Assembly (NCBI GenBank): GCA_947624935.1
Contig: CANQML010000004.1
Coordinates: 1 to 50,006, forward strand
DNA length: 50,006 nucleotides
From: Candidatus Gastranaerophilales bacterium
GTDB lineage: Bacteria; Cyanobacteriota; Vampirovibrionia; Gastranaerophilales; Gastranaerophilaceae
Direction: 5' to 3'
A program made the position numbers and the translations under genes. Below the pieces are notes generated by a model that made no database searches, had not been told where the DNA came from, and worked only from the letters and a program-made list of their open reading frames with translations. This document shows positions 1-9,098 of the stretch, one piece after another. The stretch's first letter is position 1. Each line of letters begins with the position of its first letter.

Positions 1-1445
1 ATCGTCTTGATGTCAGCCGTCATCATCAAATCGTCAAGCCGAGCCGTATCAATTTTGATTTTTACCCTGTTTTCAAAAACTTCCGCAATCGTTTGGCTTT
101 TATCATTCGGACAAGGTTGAGCGTTTTTAAATTCGAGCCATTTTTCCACAAGCATTTTAACTTCATCAATCGTCGGGTAATAATTTGGCTTGAAATACTG
201 CTTATGAAACTTCTCATTGCGTTTAAAATGCGCGGGTTTGTTTTCAATACTTGAACCCGAATAAGTTGGCAAAAGTTTTTCAAAACTTTCTTGAAATTCT
301 TTGAAAAACCGCTCAATGACCTTTGCTCTTGCATTATAAGGCTTTGCAAAAACCGTCTTTATCCCAAGCCGAGCATAAAACCCCTCAAACCCTGTTTCCT
401 TAAAATCTGTATTCACAAAATACTTCGCTTTAAACGCTCTGCCGTTATCCTGGTAAACGATTTTTGGGATATTTTGCAAATTGATTATGGCGTTTCTAAG
501 GGCAGAGGCTATACTTTCGGTATTTTCTTCGAGCATAATCTCATACCCGACAAGCGCCGTCGATTTCCAATCCAAAAAGCCGATTAAAGTCGCCCTTGTG
601 GGTTTGCCGGTAAACGGATTTTGTACCAAGAACGAAAGTTTATGCCCGTCTGCTACAAACACATCCCCGACCTCAAGTTTTGAAATATCACGTAAAATGT
701 ACGGTTCAACCTTATCTTTCAAAGCCTTTTCGCCATCACGAGCCAACGTCCAAATGTCATAATGGTTATCCCGAAACCAATTTGCGTAGCGGCGGAATGT
801 CACATCCTGAACATTTATCGGCCCTTCTTTTGACAAAATGTGCTTAGTTATCGAAATGGCTTTCCCGACACAAAACTTGTTCGGGTGCAGCAAAATTTTC
901 AAAAACACCTGTTTTTCGTAATCGGTCAAGGACGTTCGAAACTCTGTAGCATACTCATATTTTGGCAGCAATAAATGATAATCTGTCGTGTTTCCAAGCT
1001 TTCGTTTCCAACGCTCAACCGAGCCAATCGAAGTTTTGCCAAGCACCTTAAAAATATGCGGATACAACATGCCGGTATTGTAGCTTTCAATAAACTCAAC
1101 CCCGGCACGGGTTTTACCATCAGGGTGATGTTTTCTGTATTTTTGCCACTCGCGAAGCAAATCCAAACGCGCAAGCGCAATCTCATTAACTTTAGTCGGA
1201 AGATTTTTTATAGGCAAAATCGGTATCAATGCGGTCGAATCCGAAGTTATTTGAGTCTTTTGCTCAAAATATTTTTCCTGTAAATCCAACTCAATACTTG
1301 ATAAAAGAATTTCAAAACTTTTTCCGCCTCTGACAATAATTTCGCGGGTGACATATTTATCTCGCGACATCCGAATCGCCCGAGTGCTCACGCCTTTAAG
1401 GTCTGCTAATTCTTGAATTGATATGTATTTATCTTTATTGGTCAT
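1..1445 (-). CDS. Mu-type DDE transposase (rve/Mu transposase C-terminal family), 3' end truncated by window edge
   Basis: Manual translation of the minus strand from ATG at 1445 gives an uninterrupted frame: MTNKDKYISIQELADLKGVSTRAIRMSRDKYVTREIIVRGG...KLEVGDVFVADGHKLSF...IPKIVYQDNGRAFKAKYF...AKPYNARAKVIERFFKEFQESFEK... It shows the D (ADGH), D (QDNGRAF), E (VIERFF) pattern and an N-terminal HTH. No stop before base 1, so it is absent from the ORF track. Confidence 0.85.
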   Translation of the reverse strand, partial: MTNKDKYISIQELADLKGVSTRAIRMSRDKYVTREIIVRGGKSFEILLSSIELDLQEKYFEQKTQITSDSTALIPILPIKNLPTKVNEIALARLDLLREWQKYRKHHPDGKTRAGVEFIESYNTGMLYPHIFKVLGKTSIGSVERWKRKLGNTTDYHLLLPKYEYATEFRTSLTDYEKQVFLKILLHPNKFCVGKAISITKHILSKEGPINVQDVTFRRYANWFRDNHYDIWTLARDGEKALKDKVEPYILRDISKLEVGDVFVADGHKLSFLVQNPFTGKPTRATLIGFLDWKSTALVGYEIMLEENTESIASALRNAIINLQNIPKIVYQDNGRAFKAKYFVNTDFKETGFEGFYARLGIKTVFAKPYNARAKVIERFFKEFQESFEKLLPTYSGSSIENKPAHFKRNEKFHKQYFKPNYYPTIDEVKMLVEKWLEFKNAQPCPNDKSQTIAEVFENRVKIKIDTARLDDLMMTADIKT

Positions 1446-1648
1446 CTTGGCTCCTGTGGGTATTTCGCCTGTATTCGCCTAAGTCGGCTCATAGGCTCAA
1501 TTATCCTACGTCGCTATCGTAGTGCTTCGCACCGGCTTACGCGTATCATATTCATCACTCTTCCGACCTTAAATTGGAACTGTTTCCGACTAATATTTAC
1601 CCCTTTTGTATCATTCCGACACAAAAATTTATGGACTTGATGTTTCTT

Positions 1649-1673
1649 GGAAACAGAGTTAAGATGTGTTTCC
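1649..1673. promoter_or_regulatory. Inverted repeat GGAAACA-N11-TGTTTCC upstream of the HTH gene; probable repressor operator
   Basis: ttGGAAACAgagttaagatgTGTTTCCcc, plus a further GGAACTGTTTCC and repeated TTCCGAC motifs between 1555 and 1625 in the divergent intergenic region. Confidence 0.45.
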
Positions 1674-1695
1674 CCAGAGAATTTCGGAGGTTTTT

Positions 1696-1962
1696 ATGAA
1701 GAAAAAAGAGCTACAAAGCATTGATTATATTAAAGAACGCGCCGATGAAAATTTGGCAAAAACGAAAAGCGTGTTTTTATACAGGCGGGAGCTTGCGATT
1801 CGGTTTGCTTTGCGACAAAAAGAATTTACGCAAAAGAAACTTGCAAAACGACTCAAAATGACAGAAAGCTATATCTCAAAACTCATTACAGGCGAAAGAT
1901 ATAGTAAAGATTTTGAGTTTTTCGTCAGGTACCACTTGGGGGTAGACTATTTTGGGATATAG
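1696..1962 (+). CDS. Helix-turn-helix transcriptional regulator (phage/transposon repressor-like)
   Basis: MKKKELQSIDYIKERADENLAKTKSVFLYRRELAIRFALRQKEFTQKKLAKRLKMTESYISKLITGERYSKDFEF; ATG at 1696 preceded by cggagg (ORF track start 1666 is upstream). Confidence 0.7.
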   Translation: MKKKELQSIDYIKERADENLAKTKSVFLYRRELAIRFALRQKEFTQKKLAKRLKMTESYISKLITGERYSKDFEFFVRYHLGVDYFGI

Positions 1963-1970
1963 GAGGAAGT

Positions 1971-2510
1971 ATGAATATTGTCCAACCGATAAGAAATAGA
2001 GAGGATATTGAGAAAATGAAAGCCGTGCTGAAACGGAAGAAACGTGATTTGGTGCTTTTTATTTTCGGGATAAATTGCGGACTTAGGATTTCGGATATTT
2101 TGAAACTCGATGTCGGAGATGTTAAGGGCAGGGATTTTGTTGAAATTAAAGAAAAAAAGACGAAGAAAAACAAACGTTTTCCGTTAAATCCGGAGCTAAA
2201 GGTTGTGCTTGAAGATTTTGTAAAAGATCGTCCGGAAGAGGAACCGCTATTTATTACGCAACAAGGAAATAGGCTTGACCGAAACCAGGCATACAGGATT
2301 TTGAATAAGGCTGCAAAAACATTAAATCTTCAGGACAAAATCGGCACACATTCTCTGCGCAAAACCTTCGGCTACCACCACTATAAACAATTTGATAACA
2401 TTGAACTTTTGCAGAAGATTTTCAACCATTCATACTCCGCCATCACCCTCCGCTACATCGGAATAGAACAGGATATCATCGATGAGAGTTATATGAATTT
2501 TTATTTGTAA
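1971..2510 (+). CDS. Tyrosine recombinase / phage-type integrase (catalytic domain only, 179 aa)
   Basis: GINCGLRISDILKLDVGDV...IGTHSLRKTFGYHHYKQF..IELLQKIFNHSYSAITLRYIGI: R..HxxR..H..Y layout. Confidence 0.85.
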   Translation: MNIVQPIRNREDIEKMKAVLKRKKRDLVLFIFGINCGLRISDILKLDVGDVKGRDFVEIKEKKTKKNKRFPLNPELKVVLEDFVKDRPEEEPLFITQQGNRLDRNQAYRILNKAAKTLNLQDKIGTHSLRKTFGYHHYKQFDNIELLQKIFNHSYSAITLRYIGIEQDIIDESYMNFYL

Positions 2511-2649
2511 AACTTTAGAATAGTTTAAACATTAATTTTTTGTTTATTTTTTAGGTTATAATGGAAATTTCATATATAATACAGAATAACTTTGTTATTT
2601 AAATTTTAAACTTTTTTAAAATTGTCAAATACCAATTGGGGAATTAAGA

Positions 2650-3552
2650 ATGAGGGATAAGTTAAAAGAGTTAATAGAAAAAACCATAATTTATCAATAC
2701 GCTCTTCCTTGTAAAGAGCACGGAATTGAAAGAGTATGTTTTTCAACGCAAAATGACGACTGTTATAACTGTATAAATACTGATGATTTGGTTAAAATAA
2801 TATATAATTCTATTATTGAATATTCTTATGAAACATTCCCAAAGAATGATTACAATAAATTACAAAATATGCATTCTGCAGCATTATCTAACAAAATAAA
2901 ATATATTAAAGATGAAATTGACAATGATGCAAATGCTAAAGCCGGATTCTTTGGTGAAGTGTTACTTTGTACAATATTGAAAGCATTGTACGGAAAAGAT
3001 TCCTTCATATCACGTGGCAGATTTTTTGATCCTTTAGAAAATTCTGAAACAAAAGGTTATGACAGCTACCATATTTTTAACAATGGTAGGCAAATAGAAT
3101 TGTGGTTTGGCGAAGTAAAATTTCACGAAAGTCATAATAGTGCCATTAAAAGTGTTATGGAGAATATTGATAAAGCATTATCAATGGAGTACTTGGAGCA
3201 AACTTTCTATTCTATTGATAATAAAATTGAAGCAGCAAAACCAAATGCAGAAAGTGTAAAACAAATTTTAGAAAATTGGAAATACAACGGCATAAACCTT
3301 ATTGAACAAATAAAAAAATACAATTTAAAATTAGTTTATCCAATTCTACTAGTATATGGTGCAAATACATTAACGTATGAATCTAACATTACTAAGGTCG
3401 TGAATTATATAAAAAGTAATTATAGTGATTATAAATGCAGTTTAGATATCCCGTATTCAATATTTTTTATACTTCTTCCTGTGCATGAAGTTAAAGAAAT
3501 TAAAAAAGAGGTTCTTAAATGGATAGAAGAGAAGAAGCAAGTATTGTTGTAA
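2650..3552 (+). CDS. hamA: HamA-like protein (DUF1837), Hachiman defence nuclease component
   Basis: GFFGEVLLCTILKALYGKDSFISRGRFFDPLENSETKGYDSYHIF...ELWFGEVKFHES resembles the HamA/DUF1837 signature with an E..K nuclease core; followed by an overlapping helicase ORF. Confidence 0.65.
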   Translation: MRDKLKELIEKTIIYQYALPCKEHGIERVCFSTQNDDCYNCINTDDLVKIIYNSIIEYSYETFPKNDYNKLQNMHSAALSNKIKYIKDEIDNDANAKAGFFGEVLLCTILKALYGKDSFISRGRFFDPLENSETKGYDSYHIFNNGRQIELWFGEVKFHESHNSAIKSVMENIDKALSMEYLEQTFYSIDNKIEAAKPNAESVKQILENWKYNGINLIEQIKKYNLKLVYPILLVYGANTLTYESNITKVVNYIKSNYSDYKCSLDIPYSIFFILLPVHEVKEIKKEVLKWIEEKKQVLL

Positions 3553-4694
3553 AAAAGATAAATGAATATCAAGATAATAAAATAGAGGATGCCGAATTAA
3601 TAAAGGCTGTTTGTCATTATTTTGACAAGCTAAAAAATCAATCAATAACTCAAGCTGAATTAAAATTTATGAAATATATTTCAAATGTTATTGGTATCCC
3701 ACATTATTATGATATTTTAAATAAAAAATTTGGACAGAATACGACTATCAATGCCTGCGATATGACAACAATGGCTTCTTTGATAAATGAAAGTTCATTG
3801 CACCTATCAGAAAGTTATAAACTCCACAGATATCAAAAAGAAATATTGGATAAATTTGAAAAAAATAAACAAAATCGTTATTTTTTATCCGCAAGTACTT
3901 CTTTCGGGAAAACACATTTAGTTTATGACATTATAGAAAAAATGGAATATAAAAATATTGTTTTAATATTTCCAACAGTTGCTTTATTATCTGAGAATTT
4001 AGAGCGAATTTTGACTGAAAATAATTATAAATATATAAAAACGAATTATAAAATTCATACTTTAAGTGAAACAGATGGAATAGAAGATAAAAATATATTC
4101 ATATATACTCCTGAACGATTTTTATCATTTACAGATAAAAATAAAATTGATTTTGATTTCGTTTTTATTGATGAAATATATAAGTTGGATAATGATTATA
4201 TTATTGATAACACAACAAAAGAAAATGAACGTGATGTTGCTTACAGATTAGCTTCATTTGAGATACTTCAAAATGTAAAAGATGTACTATTGGCTGGACC
4301 ATACATTGAATATGATACATCCGCGAACAATTCTTTTAAAATCTTTTTAGATGAAAATAAAATAGATACCATAAATTTTAATAATATAGAGATTGTCAAT
4401 AAAAATCATTTTTTAGTAAATAAAGATACAGATTTTGTAGCTATAAATGAAAATCGTATTATAAATTTTTCAAAGCCCAAAGATAAGAATAAACAGTTAA
4501 TTGATTTACTTACAAATGCAATTAGTCAAAAAGGACGACAAGTAAGTGATTATGGAGTCCCCTTAAAAGTTCTAGACTATTATGAATCGCTTGAAGGTGA
4601 TAAGGTCAATGATGCCTATTTAACCAAATATAGTTTTGATAACTACGAAAACTATATTTATGATAAGATGGAATCTTTGTTACAAAATGAATAG
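3519..4694 (+). pseudogene. hamB: HamB-like DEAD/DEAH helicase, truncated after the first RecA lobe
   Basis: LHRYQKEILDKFEKNKQNRYFLSASTSFGKTHLVYDIIEK..IVLIFPTVALLSENLERI..FVFIDEIYKLDND contains Walker A (SFGKT) and DEIY box, but the ORF ends at 391 aa without helicase motifs IV-VI. The next gene starts a few dozen bases later. Confidence 0.6.
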
Positions 4695-4738
4695 AATTGC
4701 AGGTTTATGATACAATTTTTATGAAAAGAGGTATTGGG

Positions 4739-5434
4739 ATGAACGAACAAGAGAAACGAGAGATCTTATCTAAAGCTAAAGCTTTCTTCAAAGATAATAT
4801 TGTAGAAAATCATATTAAAAATACAAAAAAGTTGAAAAAGAAAAAAGAATTTATAATTAATCCTTTTTTGATTAATTATTTAGCAAATTTTGCATTTGGC
4901 GATACTTCAAAAGAAAGTATTGCAAAAGCTCTTGTATATCCTAGAATTTTAGGAACTTCAATTAATACTTCTTTTGGAGCACAAATACAGACTTTTTGTT
5001 GTGAAGTTCTTTCAGGACTTGCATCTACGACTTCAGGTATTGATATTGAATTTGTGGATGCACTCGATGGTAGAAAAAAGTATTGCCAAATTAAATCTGG
5101 CCCAAACACAATAAATCATGCAGATATAACTTCAATAAAGGACGATTTTAAAGCTATAAAAAATCTAGCAAGAGTGAATCATTTGCCAAACTTTAATCCA
5201 AATATTGATTGTATTGTTGGAGTTTTATATGGTGAACCTGATAATTTATCACAATTTTATAAAACAATCAATGAAGAATATCCCGTTATTATTGGTCAAG
5301 AATTCTGGCACAGATTAACTGGAGATGAGAATTTCTATAATGAATTGATCCACTCATTCGTATCTATTGCAGATGAAGTTGATAGTACAGATTTGATAAA
5401 GGAAGTAATACATGAACTATCTGAGCAATTATAG
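4739..5434 (+). CDS. Type II restriction endonuclease, Eco47II-like family
   Basis: PFLINYLANFAFGDTSKESIAKALVYPRILGTSINTSFGAQIQTFCCEVLSGLASTTSGIDIEFVDALDGRKKYCQIKSGPNTINHADI; ATG at 4739 with upstream gaggt; tail-to-tail with a 5mC methyltransferase. Confidence 0.8.
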   Translation: MNEQEKREILSKAKAFFKDNIVENHIKNTKKLKKKKEFIINPFLINYLANFAFGDTSKESIAKALVYPRILGTSINTSFGAQIQTFCCEVLSGLASTTSGIDIEFVDALDGRKKYCQIKSGPNTINHADITSIKDDFKAIKNLARVNHLPNFNPNIDCIVGVLYGEPDNLSQFYKTINEEYPVIIGQEFWHRLTGDENFYNELIHSFVSIADEVDSTDLIKEVIHELSEQL

Positions 5435-5436
5435 CT

Positions 5437-6666
5437 TTATTTTGTATATGTATCTATAGCCTTTGTAATCTGTACTCCAATTTGCCTTGCTAATTCAACT
5501 GGAACGGCATTGCCTATTTGTTTATATTTTTGCCCAATGCCTCCGGTAAATTCCCAATCATCAGGAAAAGTTTGTATGCGAGCATATTCTCTAACCGTAA
5601 AAGGTCTTACTTCATCAGGATGGCATCGATCCGTTTGTTTTTGACTTGGAGAACAAGTCAATGTCAAACAAGGTTCATCCCAAGAAATTCTTCTTGCCAT
5701 TCCTGTTCTACCACCACCACTGGTAAAACTTTTTCCCATATATGATTTTTGAACATTTAATGGTAAATCTCTCCAACAACCTCCAGGTGGGACGAGTTTA
5801 AATACTGCTTTTTTAGCAGCACTATATGCTTGCCCTTCAGATTTTGGTACATTTTTTAAGGCATCACGCAATGTTTTAATCTTTTTAGATTCTTTTGGGT
5901 ATTCAAATTTTATATTTGTACCTTTTTTAGTGCCAACAATTACAATCCGTTCTCTTTTTTGAGGCACATTGTAATTTACCGCATTTAAAAGTTTTGTTTG
6001 GATGTTGTAACCTAAACTTTCAAATATATCAATTATCGTTTTAAGAGTTCGTCCATTATCGTGTGAAATCAAGCCTCTAACATTTTCTGCGACAAAGATT
6101 ATAGGTTCCGTTTCCTTCACACAGCGTGCAAATTCATAAAATAATGTCCCTCTAGTATCTTCAAAACCTAATTTTTTACCAGCATAACTGAATGCTTGAC
6201 AAGGAAAGCCACCCGTAACGATATTTATTTTGCCTTTGTATGGTTTAAAATCTACTTTAGATACATCTGAACAGATCACATTCCAATTTGGTCTATTTTT
6301 AGATAGAGTATCACAGCAATATTTATCATTATCGACATGTAAAATTGTTTCAATCCCAGCTTGTTCTAGCCCGAGTGCAAGTCCACCTCCGCCTGCAAAT
6401 AATTCTATTGCCGAATATTTAGAAGTTTTAGTTATTTTTTTACTTTTTTTCTTATTTTTCTCTTGAAAATCTATAATTTTATCGGGAGTAACTCTCAATA
6501 CTTCACTTAATTCAAAAAATGTAGATTTTATGGGGTTATACCTATCAGATAAAATTAATGAAAGCTGGTTTTTGGTAATACCAACTTCATTTGCTAATTC
6601 TGTCATAGTGTTTATTCCAACACTTTTCATCGCCTTTTTTACACGTTCTTTATTTGCTACTGTCAT
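5437..6666 (-). CDS. DNA (cytosine-5-)-methyltransferase with N-terminal HTH domain
   Basis: GGFPCQAFSYAGKKLGFEDTRGTLFYEFARCVKETEPIIFVAENVRGL; SAELFAGGGGLALGLEQAG; GNAVPVELARQIG. N-terminal ~60 aa is an XRE-like HTH (MTELANEVGITKNQLSLILSD). Confidence 0.93.
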   Translation of the reverse strand: MTVANKERVKKAMKSVGINTMTELANEVGITKNQLSLILSDRYNPIKSTFFELSEVLRVTPDKIIDFQEKNKKKSKKITKTSKYSAIELFAGGGGLALGLEQAGIETILHVDNDKYCCDTLSKNRPNWNVICSDVSKVDFKPYKGKINIVTGGFPCQAFSYAGKKLGFEDTRGTLFYEFARCVKETEPIIFVAENVRGLISHDNGRTLKTIIDIFESLGYNIQTKLLNAVNYNVPQKRERIVIVGTKKGTNIKFEYPKESKKIKTLRDALKNVPKSEGQAYSAAKKAVFKLVPPGGCWRDLPLNVQKSYMGKSFTSGGGRTGMARRISWDEPCLTLTCSPSQKQTDRCHPDEVRPFTVREYARIQTFPDDWEFTGGIGQKYKQIGNAVPVELARQIGVQITKAIDTYTK

Positions 6667-6870
6667 AATTCCCTCTGTTATGTTTTTATATTAACACCAT
6701 GGTTCCCTGTTGTAAATAAAATTACATAATTTAATATTTATGAATAATCTTTACTCTTATCCGCAAAACTTTCAATATATAGGTAAATAATTGTATCAAT
6801 AGAACATAATTTAAGTACTTGACTCTTTATTGCTCTTGAGTAATGAATACGACACATTAAAGGAGGTCGT

Positions 6871-7104
6871 ATGGAAAAAGTCGGACTGAATATTACTCCA
6901 AAGGAGTTTAAGCAGCTAAGCAAATGGTCGGAAAATATTTATAATACTGCCGTTGTTATTGATTATTTTGTGGCAAATCAGCCGGAGATTGAAGAATGTT
7001 ACAATCTTGCGCCGGTAGTTAAGCACCTGCGAAATGATGCGGATGTATTGAATGCATTCTTTATAGACCATGAAAAAGAAGTTGAAGATTTAAATGCCGT
7101 TTAA
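6871..7104 (+). CDS. Small hypothetical protein
   Basis: 77 aa ORF, ATG with aaaggagg upstream. Confidence 0.5.
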   Translation: MEKVGLNITPKEFKQLSKWSENIYNTAVVIDYFVANQPEIEECYNLAPVVKHLRNDADVLNAFFIDHEKEVEDLNAV

Positions 7105-7232
7105 AAGGTGTTTAAAAGTCGTTCAAATGGTGTTCAAAAATTGTTGTGTTGAAATGATACAAGTTCAAGCACATATACTTGATGTTTCTGTTTAAAAGAG
7201 TGATGAATGGTGTAGCTTGAAAGGAGCTTGAT

Positions 7233-7433
7233 ATGGTTGAAAAAGATTATATGCTGTATGGAACAAAGATTTTAAACTTAAAAACGCAAGAAATCGGCTT
7301 ATTGATTTGTTTATGGGAAAACAAATTTGCTGATAAAACAGTTGATTTTGCGACCTGTGTGGATAAAATCGGCAAACGATACAACATTGAACTTGATAAT
7401 ATAAGAGGGTTTGAAGATGATTTTGAAAAATAA
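7233..7433 (+). CDS. Small hypothetical protein
   Basis: 66 aa ORF with aaaggag upstream of the ATG. Confidence 0.4.
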   Translation: MVEKDYMLYGTKILNLKTQEIGLLICLWENKFADKTVDFATCVDKIGKRYNIELDNIRGFEDDFEK

Positions 7434-7650
7434 ATTAACTAAAGAAACATTGGACATTCCGTATTCTGAATTTAGGAAAAATTTTGCAAAAGAAATTCAG
7501 GATGCATTTGAAAGTTACTGCAAAACCCAACCAAATAAATATTCATGGAATTTCAAAGATGACAACTCTTTGGAGTTTAATTTTTATTTTGAACTCCATT
7601 GGAACTTCAACCATTTTGGAAATTCTAATTGGTATATTGAAAAATTATAA
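7411..7650 (+). CDS. Small hypothetical protein
   Basis: 79 aa ORF overlapping the previous ORF 3' end; plausible translational coupling. Confidence 0.4.
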   Translation: MKMILKNKLTKETLDIPYSEFRKNFAKEIQDAFESYCKTQPNKYSWNFKDDNSLEFNFYFELHWNFNHFGNSNWYIEKL

Positions 7651-7656
7651 ATATAA

Positions 7657-8709
7657 CTACGTAGAACTAGAAAAAGCCTCTAATATGTATTCTATTGCAT
7701 TTTGATTATATATGCTTGTTGGATTCTTTGGTAATATTCCTTCTTTTTCATATTTTACTTTTTGTTCTTTGCTTCTAAAATTGTAGGCAGAGTATTCTTT
7801 TTTCTTTTTTAAATTATCTTCCCTAATTATATTATTTATATCACCTTGTTTTATTTCAGGGTTTACTTCTTTTATATGTTCAACGAGTTCCGTATATGTG
7901 TATGGATATAGTTCAACTAAACTTTTTTCTACCTCTTTTTCAATTGTTTGAGCTTCTAACATTTTTGCCTTACCAATAAGCATTATAGCTTTTTCTCCAG
8001 CGGTTTCTTTAAATTCACCTTCTTTTAGAAAGTTTATTTTTTCAGCCGTTTTGGCATCTATGTATATAATATTGTTATCTTTTCCAATTGTTGATGTTTG
8101 TGAAGTTAAAAGATGTGTTTTTGAAGGTTCAACGTTAGATGATGATCTTAAAAAATTACGCCATTCTTTGTTTGTTTGTTCAATTCGGCCATTTATTATT
8201 GCTTCAAGCTCAGCATGTCTAATTTTGTCCGTTCTTCCTCCATAGCGATAATAAATTTCTCCATTCTTAAAAACATCTCTGGCATTTTTCCTGGCAATAA
8301 TTGGTTTATTTTTTATTTCTTCAATATAAAATACACCATAAGTTTTTCCATCGACATCAAAAGAAGAATACTCATATTTTATTTCTGATGAAAAATATTC
8401 TAAAATATCACCAGTAATTGTCTGTGGATCAATTTTTTCAAACTGTTCGATAGATTTATGAGACATACCAATCAGTGTTCTTGGCTTATCTTTTACCCCA
8501 AAAATTAAATATCCTCCGTTATTGTTTGCAAAAGCAGCAAAATCTTTTAGATAATCAGCTAACCCTGCAAAATTAAACTGTTCTTTAAATTCCAAGGTTG
8601 AATTTTCTCTATGGTACAATGTACCATCCGTTTTTAATTTTAAAAGTTCAGTTATAACTTCTTCTGATATCCTACTCAAGCAATACCCCCTTTTCAACAA
8701 GAATAGCAT
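7657..8709 (-). CDS. AlbA_2/Schlafen-like (divergent AAA-4) domain protein
   Basis: YHRENSTLEFKEQFNFAGLADYLKDFAAFANNNGGYLIFGVKDKPRTLIGM..ENTLEFK-type AlbA_2 core; DVFKNGEIYYRYGGRTDKI. Confidence 0.75.
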   Translation of the reverse strand: MLFLLKRGYCLSRISEEVITELLKLKTDGTLYHRENSTLEFKEQFNFAGLADYLKDFAAFANNNGGYLIFGVKDKPRTLIGMSHKSIEQFEKIDPQTITGDILEYFSSEIKYEYSSFDVDGKTYGVFYIEEIKNKPIIARKNARDVFKNGEIYYRYGGRTDKIRHAELEAIINGRIEQTNKEWRNFLRSSSNVEPSKTHLLTSQTSTIGKDNNIIYIDAKTAEKINFLKEGEFKETAGEKAIMLIGKAKMLEAQTIEKEVEKSLVELYPYTYTELVEHIKEVNPEIKQGDINNIIREDNLKKKKEYSAYNFRSKEQKVKYEKEGILPKNPTSIYNQNAIEYILEAFSSST

Positions 8710-8735
8710 AAAATATTAAAACGCGCTTAAAACGG

Positions 8736-9092
8736 TTATAAAACTTGGTTTGAATTAATTTGGCGGTTTATCCATTCCATAATTACTGAAACAAGATATT
8801 CTTGTTCGGTTTGGGTTAGTTCTCTGTGTTGTGGGAATTTGTGCCATTTTTCGATGCAGCCGCGGCAACAAGTTGCGGTTGCGTGTTGAGCAATAAATAC
8901 AGGGTGCCCTCGCATTGGAGTTTGTTTGCCATCGTTTGCAGGCTCTGACGGTGCGACTCTATCCCGAATAAAATCACAGGCATGAGAACGAATCATATCA
9001 AGTCCTTTATCCTTGATGTATTCTAATTCTTTTGCTCGCAGTTTAAATCTGCTCCTGAATTTTGATTTTGCAAGTCTATCTAAAATATCCAT
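8736..9092 (-). CDS. DUF4186-like small protein
   Basis: KFRSRFKLRAKELEYIKDKGLDMIRSHACDFIRDRVAPSEPANDGKQTPMRGHPVFIAQHATATCCRGCIEKWHKFP; Cys/His-containing. Confidence 0.6.
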   Translation of the reverse strand: MDILDRLAKSKFRSRFKLRAKELEYIKDKGLDMIRSHACDFIRDRVAPSEPANDGKQTPMRGHPVFIAQHATATCCRGCIEKWHKFPQHRELTQTEQEYLVSVIMEWINRQINSNQVL

Positions 9093-9098
9093 AGTCTT

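Noticed and set aside
62-1283. Short ORFs listed at 62-349, 291-587, 481-762, 926-1186 and 975-1283
   Set aside because: They overlap the long minus-strand Mu-type transposase frame and are out of frame or antisense to it.
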